Positions 1 to 5,729 of a stretch of DNA of 9,938 bases are shown here, in pieces. The position numbers and the translations under genes are program-made. This DNA comes from HRBIN29 sp034431815 (GTDB lineage: Bacteria > Chloroflexota > Dehalococcoidia > Tepidiformales > Tepidiformaceae). Location: NCBI GenBank assembly GCA_034431815.1, contig DAOUCS010000151.1, positions 1 to 9,938 of the forward strand. The letters are read 5' to 3'. The notes below the pieces were generated by a model, which worked only from the letters and a program-made list of their open reading frames with translations, was not told where the DNA came from and did not search any database. Numbering within the stretch: the first letter of the stretch is position 1; each line of letters begins with the position of its first letter.

Positions 1-272
1 GGCCCGGCGGCAGTCGGCGTCGGGGTCGGCGTCGCGCCGTCCTGAGCGGCGAGCACCTCGCTCTGGTTCTCGCCCAGGAGTTCGACGCCGCCGGAGCCGC
101 CGGCCTGGAGCTGGGAGAGGAGCTGGGGGAGCCGCGAAGCGCCGGGCGTGGCGCCGCCGGGCGGAGCGGGCGTTGCCGCGTACGGCGAGGGCGAGTAGGC
201 GAGGCACGCGGAAGAGAGGAGCGAAACCAGAATCGCAGCAGCGGCGAGGCTCGCGGCCCGGCGGCGCTTCAT
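1..272 (-). CDS. Putative secreted lipoprotein with Thr/Pro linker, 3' end off window
   Basis: Partial gene; about 90 residues are visible from the ATG at 272 and the frame is still open at position 1. The N-terminus is MKRRR followed by a hydrophobic segment (about residues 7-22) and Cys23 in the context LLSSAC. This looks like a lipoprotein signal peptide, although Ser rather than Leu/Val/Ile sits at -3 of the lipobox. After it come a Pro/Ala/Gly/Ser-rich stretch, a short Leu/Gln-rich segment (SRLPQLLSQLQAGG) and a TPTPTPT linker running to the edge. I see no recognisable enzyme domain. No clear Shine-Dalgarno sequence lies before the ATG. It is co-directional with the secreted-protein genes upstream and is separated from them by a non-coding gap that carries one copy of the TGGGNGAATCCC-type motif. 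An ordinary type I signal peptide is the alternative to lipidation. Confidence 0.7.
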   Translation of the reverse strand, partial: MKRRRAASLAAAAILVSLLSSACLAYSPSPYAATPAPPGGATPGASRLPQLLSQLQAGGSGGVELLGENQSEVLAAQDGATPTPTPTAAG

Positions 273-364
273 GCCACGACCGTAGCCGGAACTGGATCCG
301 GGGCGAATCCGGCGGATGTGGTACGAGGCCTGGGCGAATCCCCGATTTCCGCCCGCCGCGCGCC
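273..364. promoter_or_regulatory. Intergenic gap upstream of the lipoprotein gene, with motif copy
   Basis: Non-coding gap between the end of the extended frame (365) and the lipoprotein start (272). It contains TGGGCGAATCCCCGAT at 331-346, closely matching two sites upstream of the gene starting at 2787, and a partial match GGGGCGAATCCGG at 300-312. It is a plausible regulatory region for the lipoprotein gene. No convincing -35/-10 pair can be assigned. Confidence 0.35.
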
Positions 365-487
365 TCATCGAACGACGAGCGAAACCGGGGCCGGCATCTG
401 GAACGAGCCCGCGGGGCCAATCACCACCGCCTGGACTTCGACCTCCACACCTGCGAACCGGCGGCGCGATGGCCCAGTGATGGGGAG
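365..487 (-). other. In-frame continuation of the terminal domain beyond the TAG stop
   Basis: Directly after the TAG at 490-488 the same frame encodes 40 residues (LPITGPSRRR ... FAGVEVEVQAVVIGPAG ... APVSLVVR) before a TGA at 367-365. Most third codon positions are G or C. The segment 'AGVEVEVQAVVIGPAG' has the alternating beta-strand pattern plus a Gly-containing turn that normally finishes this kind of extracellular Ig-like domain, which is otherwise incomplete at residue 506. The likely explanations are a nonsense mutation (TAC or TGG to TAG), a base-call error, or stop readthrough. Confidence 0.6.
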
Positions 488-2008
488 CTACCAGCGCAGC
501 CCCGTCCTCGCGAGCGAGTTTGCCGCCGGTTCGAATTGCCAGGTGCCGGCGGCGGCGTTCCAGTACGCGCCGTCGGGCGCGCGGCGGACGATGAGCCGGA
601 CCTCGGTGGCCGCGATGCTGCCGGTCGTGACCGCGAAGACGAGCCGGCTGCGACCGATGACCGCGCTGGAGGCCGGTGGGCTGAGCAGCGCGATTTGGGC
701 CGAAGGAGTCGGCGTGCCGGTCGGAGAGGGACTCGGCGAAGGTGAGGGGCTCGGCGACGGGCTGGGCGAGGGGCTCGGGATCGGTGAGGGACCGGGAACC
801 GTGAGGGCGAGCCCGTTCGTCCCGCCGCTGTTGTAGCGTGCGGTCACCGTGTAGCTCCCCGGTGCCGTGGGAACGAACGCGATCCCGCTCTGGCCCGCAC
901 CGCAATCCGAAGCAGCGCCGAGCCCGGATACGCCGGGGCCCGAAACGGTGAAGTCTTGGGATTGAAGCGTGGCGGCATTCGATGCTGAGCCGCGCATGCG
1001 GAGCGCATCGCCCGGCTGGCGTGCTCCGGCAGCGGCCGTTCCCGGAACGTCCACCGGAACGTCGGCCGTGCAAACGACGGCGGGAGATCCGACCGCCGGG
1101 GAGCCGCTGGTGCGGAAAAGCCCCAGCTCCAGCACCTCCACAGGAGCCTCGATCAGCGTGTCAGCGTCGATCCCGAGCACAGGCGCAGAAAGGTCGAGCA
1201 CGAGATCGGAGCCGCTGTCGGTATCGGCAGCCGCGAGGACGAGGGTCATAGTGAGCATGCCCGCTGGCTGAAGTTGAGCATTTGTGCACGCCGCCGCCGC
1301 GCCGAGCGCAGGGACGCCGGCCGTGCTTCCCGAGGAAGCATCGCATTGGAGGTCGAGGACGGCGGCATGTTCGACCGCAGCGGCGATGTCGAACGTGGGG
1401 GTCGCCGCCGAACCCTGGTTGGCGAGCGAGACTGTCGCCGTGAGCGCGCCTCCTTCGAAGACCGACATCCGCGTGTACGCGACCGACAGCTCCAGCTCAG
1501 CCGAGGCCGCGATGGTCCCAGCGCCGAGAAAGCGGTCGTCGCCGGCAGAGGCATCGTCGGGTTGGCCGTCGCCGACCCCCGCCCGCATCCGCACCTGGCT
1601 CGGGGCGGTGACAGCATTCGCGCCCTCTGCAGCCGTGAAGGTGAGCCTCAGCGGCACGAGCGACCCGGCCACCACGGAACCGGAGTCGCAGCGGACGATC
1701 CCCGAACCGGGCAGGTTGTCGGTGCAGGCGACGCCCGGGGGCTCGGAGACGCCCGAGGAGAAGGCGAGACCGTCGGGATAGTCGAACTCGAAGAAGAGGC
1801 TGGCGAAGTCCCGAGCCGCAGAACCGGTGACCTCGAAGACCACGTTGGATCCCGGCGCCACCAGGGCGGGGGCGTAGGGCGCTTGAACGACGGTGAAGGT
1901 GACGTCGCCGTCGTTCGTGATCGCCGACGCGGGCGTGCGGGCTAAGGCCGCGAGCATCAGCAGCGCCGCGGCTCCGGCGGCCGCGAGGGCAGCCGCTGCG
2001 CGCGTCAC
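488..2008 (-). CDS. Secreted multi-domain Ig-like (DUF11/CARDB-style) surface protein, last domain cut by TAG
   Basis: The product has 506 residues. The GTG start overlaps the upstream stop (GTGA) and a GGAGG lies about 10 nt before it, so translational coupling is likely. The reading frame stays open well upstream of this GTG, but that part is out of frame with the real upstream gene and is not coding. Residues 1-29 form a signal peptide ending ASA. Three beta-rich domains follow, each holding one cysteine pair: about 30-170 (Cys95, Cys107), about 171-295 (Cys222, Cys241; DUF11/CARDB-like 'VSLANQGSAA'), and about 300-404 (Cys313, Cys369; Ig-like, ending GSYTVTARYN). A Ser-Pro repeat linker occupies 405-436. 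The final domain (437 onward, 'VRLIVRRAPDG.YWN...W') stops after GLRW at a TAG. The same frame continues coherently past that TAG for 40 codons, so the protein is probably truncated or read through. Likely role: extracellular adhesin or structural protein; no catalytic motif is seen. Confidence 0.85.
   Translation of the reverse strand: MTRAAAALAAAGAAALLMLAALARTPASAITNDGDVTFTVVQAPYAPALVAPGSNVVFEVTGSAARDFASLFFEFDYPDGLAFSSGVSEPPGVACTDNLPGSGIVRCDSGSVVAGSLVPLRLTFTAAEGANAVTAPSQVRMRAGVGDGQPDDASAGDDRFLGAGTIAASAELELSVAYTRMSVFEGGALTATVSLANQGSAATPTFDIAAAVEHAAVLDLQCDASSGSTAGVPALGAAAACTNAQLQPAGMLTMTLVLAAADTDSGSDLVLDLSAPVLGIDADTLIEAPVEVLELGLFRTSGSPAVGSPAVVCTADVPVDVPGTAAAGARQPGDALRMRGSASNAATLQSQDFTVSGPGVSGLGAASDCGAGQSGIAFVPTAPGSYTVTARYNSGGTNGLALTVPGPSPIPSPSPSPSPSPSPSPSPSPTGTPTPSAQIALLSPPASSAVIGRSRLVFAVTTGSIAATEVRLIVRRAPDGAYWNAAAGTWQFEPAANSLARTGLRW
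701..796 (-). repeat. Ser-Pro-encoding tandem hexamer repeat
   Basis: Degenerate tandem repeat of roughly six bases (TCG/AGC alternating with CCG/CCC) that encodes residues 405-436 of the Ig-like protein: an uninterrupted run of Ser-Pro dipeptides ending in TGTPTPS. It forms an extended, probably rigid and possibly glycosylated spacer between the third Ig-like domain and the terminal domain. Such repeats are prone to length change by slippage. Confidence 0.8.
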
Positions 2009-2787
2009 TGCGTTTGCCCTCCGGTGTAGGAGATGGTCACGCCGCGGAGGCGCGTCGCGGGGCCGCCCGTGAGATCGACATTCAGGAAGTAGACGTTGGC
2101 AGCGTTGTCGACGACGTGGGGATAGGCCGGAGCAGTCTGCGGCGATGGTCCGGCGGAGGAGAGGACTTCGGCCAGCTTGTAGACCTGCGCAGAAGCGCTT
2201 CCGTTGGCGAGCGGGGTGAAGTCGAGCCGGAGCGCCACCTCGCCGCTCGTCGCCACGAAGTACGCCTTCATGGAGGTGACCACCGCGCCGTCCGGCAGGA
2301 ATACCGGAGCGTAGAAGCGCTGCGAAGATGGGTCGGTGGTGACGGGGTAGATCTCGTTGAAGGACTTCTCGTAGAGGGCCAGGTCGCTGGCAGGCACGAA
2401 GGCGCTGGCCGGAATGGAGACCGTCCCGGCAAGAGGACCGGCGGCGCTCTGCGATGTGGGGAGCACCGCGCCGGCCGCCGTGACCTTGAGCCAGATGACG
2501 TCGCCGGGACGGAGCTGGGTGAGGGTGTTGGCGAAGGCAGGAAGCTCGGGGGCGTACAGCTCGTACTGCTGGAGGGCCGCATTCCAGCGGTAGACGACGT
2601 CGTACTTCCCTGCGATGGCGGAGAGGGCCTCCGACGGGGGCCCGGCGACGCCGAAATAGGCCACGTTGTTCCACCCGAGGGGGAGCTCCCCCGGCGCCGC
2701 GCTGGCACCGGGGCCGAAACCGGCCACAGGGGAGGCGGCCGCGAGCAAGGCGACGATGACAACAAAAGCGCGGATTCGGGAGGCCAC
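2005..2787 (-). CDS. Secreted protein with 'GWNxVAYxG' domain plus beta-rich C-terminal domain
   Basis: The product has 260 residues. The start is the GTG at 2787, because AGGAGGG lies 6 nt before it and the signal peptide begins there; a further in-frame GTG at 2823 would add 12 implausible residues. Residues 1 to about 31 form a signal peptide (hydrophobic core FVVIVALLAAA). Residues 36-104 match a domain often seen in Chloroflexota secreted proteins: LPLGWNNVAYFG, then a YRWNAALQQYELY segment, then a 'LRPGDVIWLKV' strand. Residues about 125-256 form a second beta-rich region containing 'FYAPVFLPDGAVVTSM' and 'HVVDNAANVYFLNVDL', which resembles C-terminal domains of surface or fibre-type proteins. 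There is no transmembrane anchor, so the product is probably released or attached non-covalently. The stop overlaps the next start by GTGA, so the two proteins are probably made together. Confidence 0.85.
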   Translation of the reverse strand: MASRIRAFVVIVALLAAASPVAGFGPGASAAPGELPLGWNNVAYFGVAGPPSEALSAIAGKYDVVYRWNAALQQYELYAPELPAFANTLTQLRPGDVIWLKVTAAGAVLPTSQSAAGPLAGTVSIPASAFVPASDLALYEKSFNEIYPVTTDPSSQRFYAPVFLPDGAVVTSMKAYFVATSGEVALRLDFTPLANGSASAQVYKLAEVLSSAGPSPQTAPAYPHVVDNAANVYFLNVDLTGGPATRLRGVTISYTGGQTQ

Positions 2788-2922
2788 GACGCACCCTCCT
2801 GGGCAGGGAGGTCCGGGCTCCACGCTAGCGCGAAGGATCGCGGCACCGCACCGGGCAGCTCACCGATGCAGGCGTGGGAGAATCCCGATGCCGGGGCTGG
2901 GGGAATCCCGATTCTGCGAGGG
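2788..2922. promoter_or_regulatory. Intergenic region between sortase and GWN protein, with paired direct repeat
   Basis: 135 bp gap. It contains two near-identical 15-mers, TGGGAGAATCCCGAT (2875-2889) and TGGGGGAATCCCGAT (2898-2912), with starts 23 bp apart (about two helical turns) and one mismatch. The second copy runs into GAATCCCGATTC, an inverted repeat with 5-bp arms. The pair lies about 90-125 bp upstream of the GTG at 2787. A third related copy is upstream of the lipoprotein gene. These may be operator or activator sites giving the two-gene unit its own promoter. Confidence 0.4.
2794..2800 (-). promoter_or_regulatory. Ribosome binding site fixing the GTG start at 2787
   Basis: AGGAGGG on the minus strand, 6 nt upstream of the GTG at 2787. 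It is the strongest Shine-Dalgarno sequence among the minus-strand genes and decides between the GTG codons at 2823 and 2787. Confidence 0.8.
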
Positions 2923-3618
2923 CTAGCGCACCCGTTCGGCGATCACGACGTCGCGGTGCAGGTACTCGCCGGGGCCACCGGGACGGATGGGGACAAACTC
3001 GCCGCCACAGGTAATGAGCGTGATCCACTCCTTATCTGGCGGTTTGTTTGGAGCGTCGATGAGGTCGCCGGTCGGGATCTCGTCCACGCGGTACCGCTGC
3101 TTGGCGATGACGCGGTAGACGTATTCGGGCCCGCCGTCCATCACGACGATGATCTCGTCTCCCGGGTTGAGATCCTTCAAGTTGTAGAAGGGGCCGCGGA
3201 TGTTGGGGTAGTAGTCCACGTGGGCAGAGAACACGGCATTGCCGCCCCACCCTGGCTTGTCCCAGATGTAGTACCAGCCCACGTTGTGGGGATCCTTGGG
3301 CACGTCCATTTCGTTCGTGGGCAAGAGCCCGATCGCCTCGATCGCCGCGTCGACGTTGAAGCGCGGAATTTTCATCCGCGCCACCATGCCGTCGAAAGGC
3401 GTGGGCGTGGCCGTGGGCGTCGCGGTAGCCGTCGGGGTCGGCGTCTCGGCAGCGGCCGTTGGGGTGTCGGTAGCCCGGACGTCGAAGCCTTCGAAGTCGT
3501 CGGTCGGTTTGTCCGAGTTGCCCGATGAAAACGCCATGACCACGCCGAGCGAGAAGACGGCGACACCGATGGCAAAGGAGGCGAGCGCAGAGATCCTGAG
3601 GGCCGAGAATCGCACCAT
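2923..3618 (-). CDS. Sortase, class F-like, membrane-anchored
   Basis: The product has 231 residues. ATG at 3618 is chosen because GGAG lies 4 nt before it and the membrane anchor begins just after; the frame is open further upstream but that part reads like non-coding sequence. Residues about 9-30 form one transmembrane segment (N-terminal anchor). Residues 40-75 are a Thr/Pro/Ala stalk (TPTPTATATPTATPTP). Residues about 78-231 form the sortase beta-barrel: 'MKIPRFNVDAAIEAIG', catalytic His133 in FSAHVDYY, catalytic Cys204 in TLITCGGEF, and the likely catalytic Arg222 in YLHRDVVIAE. The TCGG signature and short spacing to the Arg resemble the class F sortases of Actinobacteria and Chloroflexota. 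Such enzymes cut a sorting signal and transfer the protein to the cell wall or another acceptor. Its neighbours are surface proteins, one of which (8455-7535) has a sorting-signal-like tail. The exact class is inferred. Confidence 0.93.
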   Translation of the reverse strand: MVRFSALRISALASFAIGVAVFSLGVVMAFSSGNSDKPTDDFEGFDVRATDTPTAAAETPTPTATATPTATPTPFDGMVARMKIPRFNVDAAIEAIGLLPTNEMDVPKDPHNVGWYYIWDKPGWGGNAVFSAHVDYYPNIRGPFYNLKDLNPGDEIIVVMDGGPEYVYRVIAKQRYRVDEIPTGDLIDAPNKPPDKEWITLITCGGEFVPIRPGGPGEYLHRDVVIAERVR

Positions 3619-3749
3619 AGCGCTCCGTTCGGGCGGGCCGCCGCCCGCCTTGGTCCGATGATACGGGGAGAGCCCGAAATGTCCCAGTAAAGAACCCCTT
3701 ATGCGATTAATCGGAGCTTCCGCCCGGAGACCGCAGGGCGAACGGTGCG
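3619..3749. promoter_or_regulatory. Upstream region of the sortase gene: AT-rich palindrome and 5' hairpin
   Basis: 131 bp gap. The stretch 3687-3713 is conspicuously A/T-richer than its surroundings and contains the perfect 10-bp palindrome CGATTAATCG (3704-3713). It is the likeliest place for the sortase promoter, although no consensus -35/-10 pair is evident. A degenerate match to the TGGGNGAATCCC-type motif, GGGGAGAGCCCGAAAT, lies at 3665-3680. Confidence 0.4.
3632..3649 (-). other. GC hairpin directly upstream of the sortase Shine-Dalgarno
   Basis: Perfect inverted repeat GGCGGGC / GCCCGCC with a 4-nt loop. In the sortase mRNA it would sit about 5 nt before the GGAG and about 13 nt before the ATG. 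No T-run follows, so it is unlikely to be an intrinsic terminator. It could affect ribosome access or simply reflect GC-rich sequence. Confidence 0.4.
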
Positions 3750-4427
3750 CTACCGGCGCCGGCGAGCAAGGCGCCATCCGAGGGCCGAGGCGCCTGCAGC
3801 CGCCAAGGCGGCGCCGGCCGCAACCCATGGCCACGCACCGCCCCCTTCGTGTGCCGGCTCAGCTTTGCTCTCGCCGCGGGGCGTGTGCGCGGCGCTGGGG
3901 GTCCGCTGTCCGCCCGCGCCGGCGACCGACGGCCGCGGAGCGGCGTCGTCGGTCGGAAGGGGAGATGGTGAGGTGACCGTCGTCCCGGGAGACGCACCCC
4001 CGGCAGGCGGGGAGGGTGGAGTGGGTGTCGGCGTCGGTAGCGGTATCGGGTCGCCGGCGCCGGCGCTCAAGTCCACGTGCTGCGGGCCGAACTGCCAGAC
4101 CGCCGTTTGGCGGGCCGGCCGTCCGGCGATGGTGAAGGTGACCGTCTTCCCGGGAGCGCCGCAGCCGGGGACCTGGGACTCGTGGACGACCGCGATGGAG
4201 TAGGCCGACACGCCCTCGACCGTGATGGTGCCCCGGTACGAGGGGCCCCGCTGGGTGCAGTCCTTCCCATCCACGAAGGCAAGCACCTCGGTCCCGTCGG
4301 GAACCGGTCGCCCGTCGACCGTCACCGACCCGTAGAACGTCGCGGGAACCTGTGGCTGGGCAGCCGCCCGCCCCGCGAGCAGCGCCCCGGCCGCCCAACC
4401 CAGCATGAGGACGAGAACGCCACGCAT
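3750..4427 (-). CDS. Single-pass surface protein: two-Cys domain, Pro/Thr/Ser stalk, C-terminal anchor (paralogue 1)
   Basis: The product has 225 residues, starting at the ATG at 4427. Residues 1-24 form a signal peptide ending AAA. Residues 27-125 form a compact beta-rich domain: 'PATFYGSVTVDGRPVPDGTE', Cys57, 'SAYSIAV', Cys89 in VPGCGAPG, 'VTFTIAG', 'QTAVWQFG'. The pattern suggests an Ig-like or carboxypeptidase-regulatory-like sandwich with one disulphide; I do not recognise the family. Residues about 127-195 form a low-complexity Pro/Thr/Ser/Gly/Ala stalk. Residues 198-220 are a transmembrane helix followed by ARRRR at the very end, giving a type I 'lollipop' topology. No LPxTG-like motif precedes the helix, so a membrane-anchored form is more likely than a sortase substrate. 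It has a paralogue at 7435-6647 with the same domain order. It lies upstream of the sortase on the same strand and is divergent from the RodZ-like gene. Function unknown. Confidence 0.85.
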   Translation of the reverse strand: MRGVLVLMLGWAAGALLAGRAAAQPQVPATFYGSVTVDGRPVPDGTEVLAFVDGKDCTQRGPSYRGTITVEGVSAYSIAVVHESQVPGCGAPGKTVTFTIAGRPARQTAVWQFGPQHVDLSAGAGDPIPLPTPTPTPPSPPAGGASPGTTVTSPSPLPTDDAAPRPSVAGAGGQRTPSAAHTPRGESKAEPAHEGGGAWPWVAAGAALAAAGASALGWRLARRRR

Positions 4428-4525
4428 GGACCGATGGTACGGGCCGGTGCGGGCCGAATCGAACTGCGGGATCGAACGGCGCGTCCAGCATCACCGATGT
4501 GCGGTATGCTTCCGCGTGACTTGCA
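4428..4525. promoter_or_regulatory. Shared divergent promoter region
   Basis: 98 bp between the divergent starts at 4427 (minus) and 4526 (plus); both promoters must lie here or overlap the genes. It contains a direct repeat ATCGAAC at 4458-4464 and 4471-4477 (13 bp apart). A -10-like TATGCT at 4505-4510 would place a plus-strand transcript start about 10 nt before the ATG at 4526. That gene has no visible Shine-Dalgarno sequence, so its mRNA may be nearly leaderless. No good -35 box was found. Confidence 0.35.
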
Positions 4526-5521
4526 ATGGCCACCATCGGCGAGACGCTGCGTGCAGCCCGTGAGCGGCGCGGCCTCTCCTTGAGCGAGGCGTCGCGGCTT
4601 ACGCGGATCGCTCCGCGCTTCCTCGTCGCGCTGGAAGAGGACGACTACGCCGCGCTTCCGGCGCCGGTGTATGCGCGGGGATTTCTCCGCTCGTACGCGG
4701 CCCTGCTCGGGCTCGACCCCGAACCGCTGGTTGCAGCGCTCCGCGCCCAGCTGGAGCGTCCGCCAGACGTCGTGGGGTACGAGGAGAGCGAACGGTTCGC
4801 CGCCGGACCCTCCGAAGAGCGGACGGCGAGCACCCGCTGGCGCGCTGCCCAGCCCTCGCCGGAGGAGCTCCCGTTCCAGTGGGGAGCCGACGTGCTCCGC
4901 GAACGGCCGCCGAGCGGAGTCGGCAAGCTGTGGGTCGCGCTGCTTCTCGGCGCCATCATCCTCGCCGTGGTGCTCTTCGCGGTTGCCCTCTCGCGCTGCG
5001 GGGGCGCAGGGGAGGGGCAAGCTCCACCTGCCGCAGCGGATCTGCCGACGGCGTCGCCGGGGGCCACGGTCATCGCAATCGTTCCGGGGACGGATACCGA
5101 GGGCCCGACACCGAGCCCCGCGGGTTCACCCGCAACGGAAGCGCCGGGCGGGACGGCTACCGGCACGGCGACCGCGCCGCCTGCGGCGTCTCCGATTTCG
5201 ACGCCGCCGCCAGCGGCAACCGCGCCGGGCTCCGCCACCCCGACTCCCACTCCGCCTCCCGCAACGCCGACACCAACGCGCACACCAACGCCGACGCCCA
5301 CACCCCCTCCGCCCCCGGGAGTGAGCGGGTTCGCCGAGTGCCCGCGAGAAGGCGCGTCAGTCCGCTGCCCCCAACAGGAGGAGTACCGGGTGGTGTGCTA
5401 TCCGGGCGGATGGTTCCTGGACCTCGAACCCTACTACCCCGTGCCCGACGCGCCGGGCTGGCGGGTAATCGTCCTGCCCGACTGGCGCGATGCCGTGGGG
5501 CGAGACCCCTGCGCGTCCTGA
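4526..5521 (+). CDS. RodZ-like helix-turn-helix membrane protein with Pro/Thr stalk and Cys-rich outer domain
   Basis: The product has 331 residues, starting at the ATG at 4526; a TGA lies three codons upstream in the same frame, so no longer start exists. Residues 4-66 form a RodZ-type HTH_25 domain: 'IGETLRAARERRGLSLSEA' and 'LEEDDYAALPAPVYARGFL', with the YARGFLRSYA segment typical of RodZ. Residues about 135-156 form a single transmembrane helix. Residues about 160-265 are a long Pro/Thr/Ala/Ser stalk (PTPTRTPTPTPTPPPPP). Residues 268-331 form a short outer domain with Cys272, Cys281, Cys291 and Cys329. RodZ links the MreB cytoskeleton to the wall-elongation machinery; here the usual C-terminal DUF4115 domain is not seen. 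The role is therefore inferred from the cytoplasmic half only, and a membrane-bound transcription regulator is possible. A CAP-domain gene follows 208 bp downstream. Confidence 0.85.
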   Translation: MATIGETLRAARERRGLSLSEASRLTRIAPRFLVALEEDDYAALPAPVYARGFLRSYAALLGLDPEPLVAALRAQLERPPDVVGYEESERFAAGPSEERTASTRWRAAQPSPEELPFQWGADVLRERPPSGVGKLWVALLLGAIILAVVLFAVALSRCGGAGEGQAPPAAADLPTASPGATVIAIVPGTDTEGPTPSPAGSPATEAPGGTATGTATAPPAASPISTPPPAATAPGSATPTPTPPPATPTPTRTPTPTPTPPPPPGVSGFAECPREGASVRCPQQEEYRVVCYPGGWFLDLEPYYPVPDAPGWRVIVLPDWRDAVGRDPCAS

Positions 5522-5729
5522 CCCTCCTCTCTGCTGGTCCGTGACGGGCGCGATTCACTCGTGCGTCACCGAAGTTCCCGATTTGTGACCGGCACGGCGC
5601 GACAGCGTTGCGCGCCCCATAACCGTCACGCGGTCGCCGCCTTCGCCGCCCGGCGGGCGCCGGCACCGGCCGTCGAACTTCCCCGCGAGGATCTGCCGCC
5701 TTCGCAGCGGCGGGACGGGGAGGTGTCGA
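5522..5729. promoter_or_regulatory. Intergenic region with four alternating GTGAC/GTCAC sites
   Basis: 208 bp with no gene. It holds GTGAC at 5541-5545, GTCAC at 5565-5569, GTGAC at 5585-5589 and GTCAC at 5625-5629. The orientation alternates and the starts are 24, 20 and 40 bp apart. The first two can form a stem (GTGACG/CGTCAC, 17-nt loop) without a T-run. This could be a repressor or activator array for the CAP gene, or chance in GC-rich sequence. The Shine-Dalgarno GGGGAGG for the gene at 5730 lies at 5716-5722. Confidence 0.35.

Noticed and set aside
473..487. LPITG directly after the TAG at 490-488, resembling a sortase LPxTG motif near a sortase gene.
   Set aside because: It is followed by PSRRRFAG and beta-strand-like sequence, not by a hydrophobic helix with a basic tail, so it does not have sorting-signal layout. 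It is better read as part of the interrupted Ig-like domain.
318..836. Long plus-strand open frames opposite the Ig-like protein, with Gly/Glu/Val-rich repeats such as GEGLGEG.
   Set aside because: They are antisense shadows of the Ser-Pro repeat and the high-GC coding strand. They have no ribosome site or recognisable domain.
2009..2794. The reading frame of the 2008-488 gene is open upstream to 2794, suggesting a 768-residue protein.
   Set aside because: The upstream part is the wrong frame of the 2787-2005 gene, which has a clear signal peptide, a strong ribosome site and recognisable domains. The GTG at 2008 with its own GGAGG and a signal peptide is the real start.
3619..3834. Upstream extension of the sortase frame by 72 residues.
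   Set aside because: The extension is Arg/Pro/Gly-rich, lacks domain character and would overlap the end of the 4427-3750 gene. A ribosome site and the membrane anchor fit the ATG at 3618.
5238..5310. ACC/CCG-type tandem repeat in the RodZ-like gene, considered as a CRISPR-like or mobile repeat.
   Set aside because: It is a degenerate codon repeat encoding the Thr-Pro stalk. There are no conserved spacers, and several neighbouring genes have the same kind of linker.
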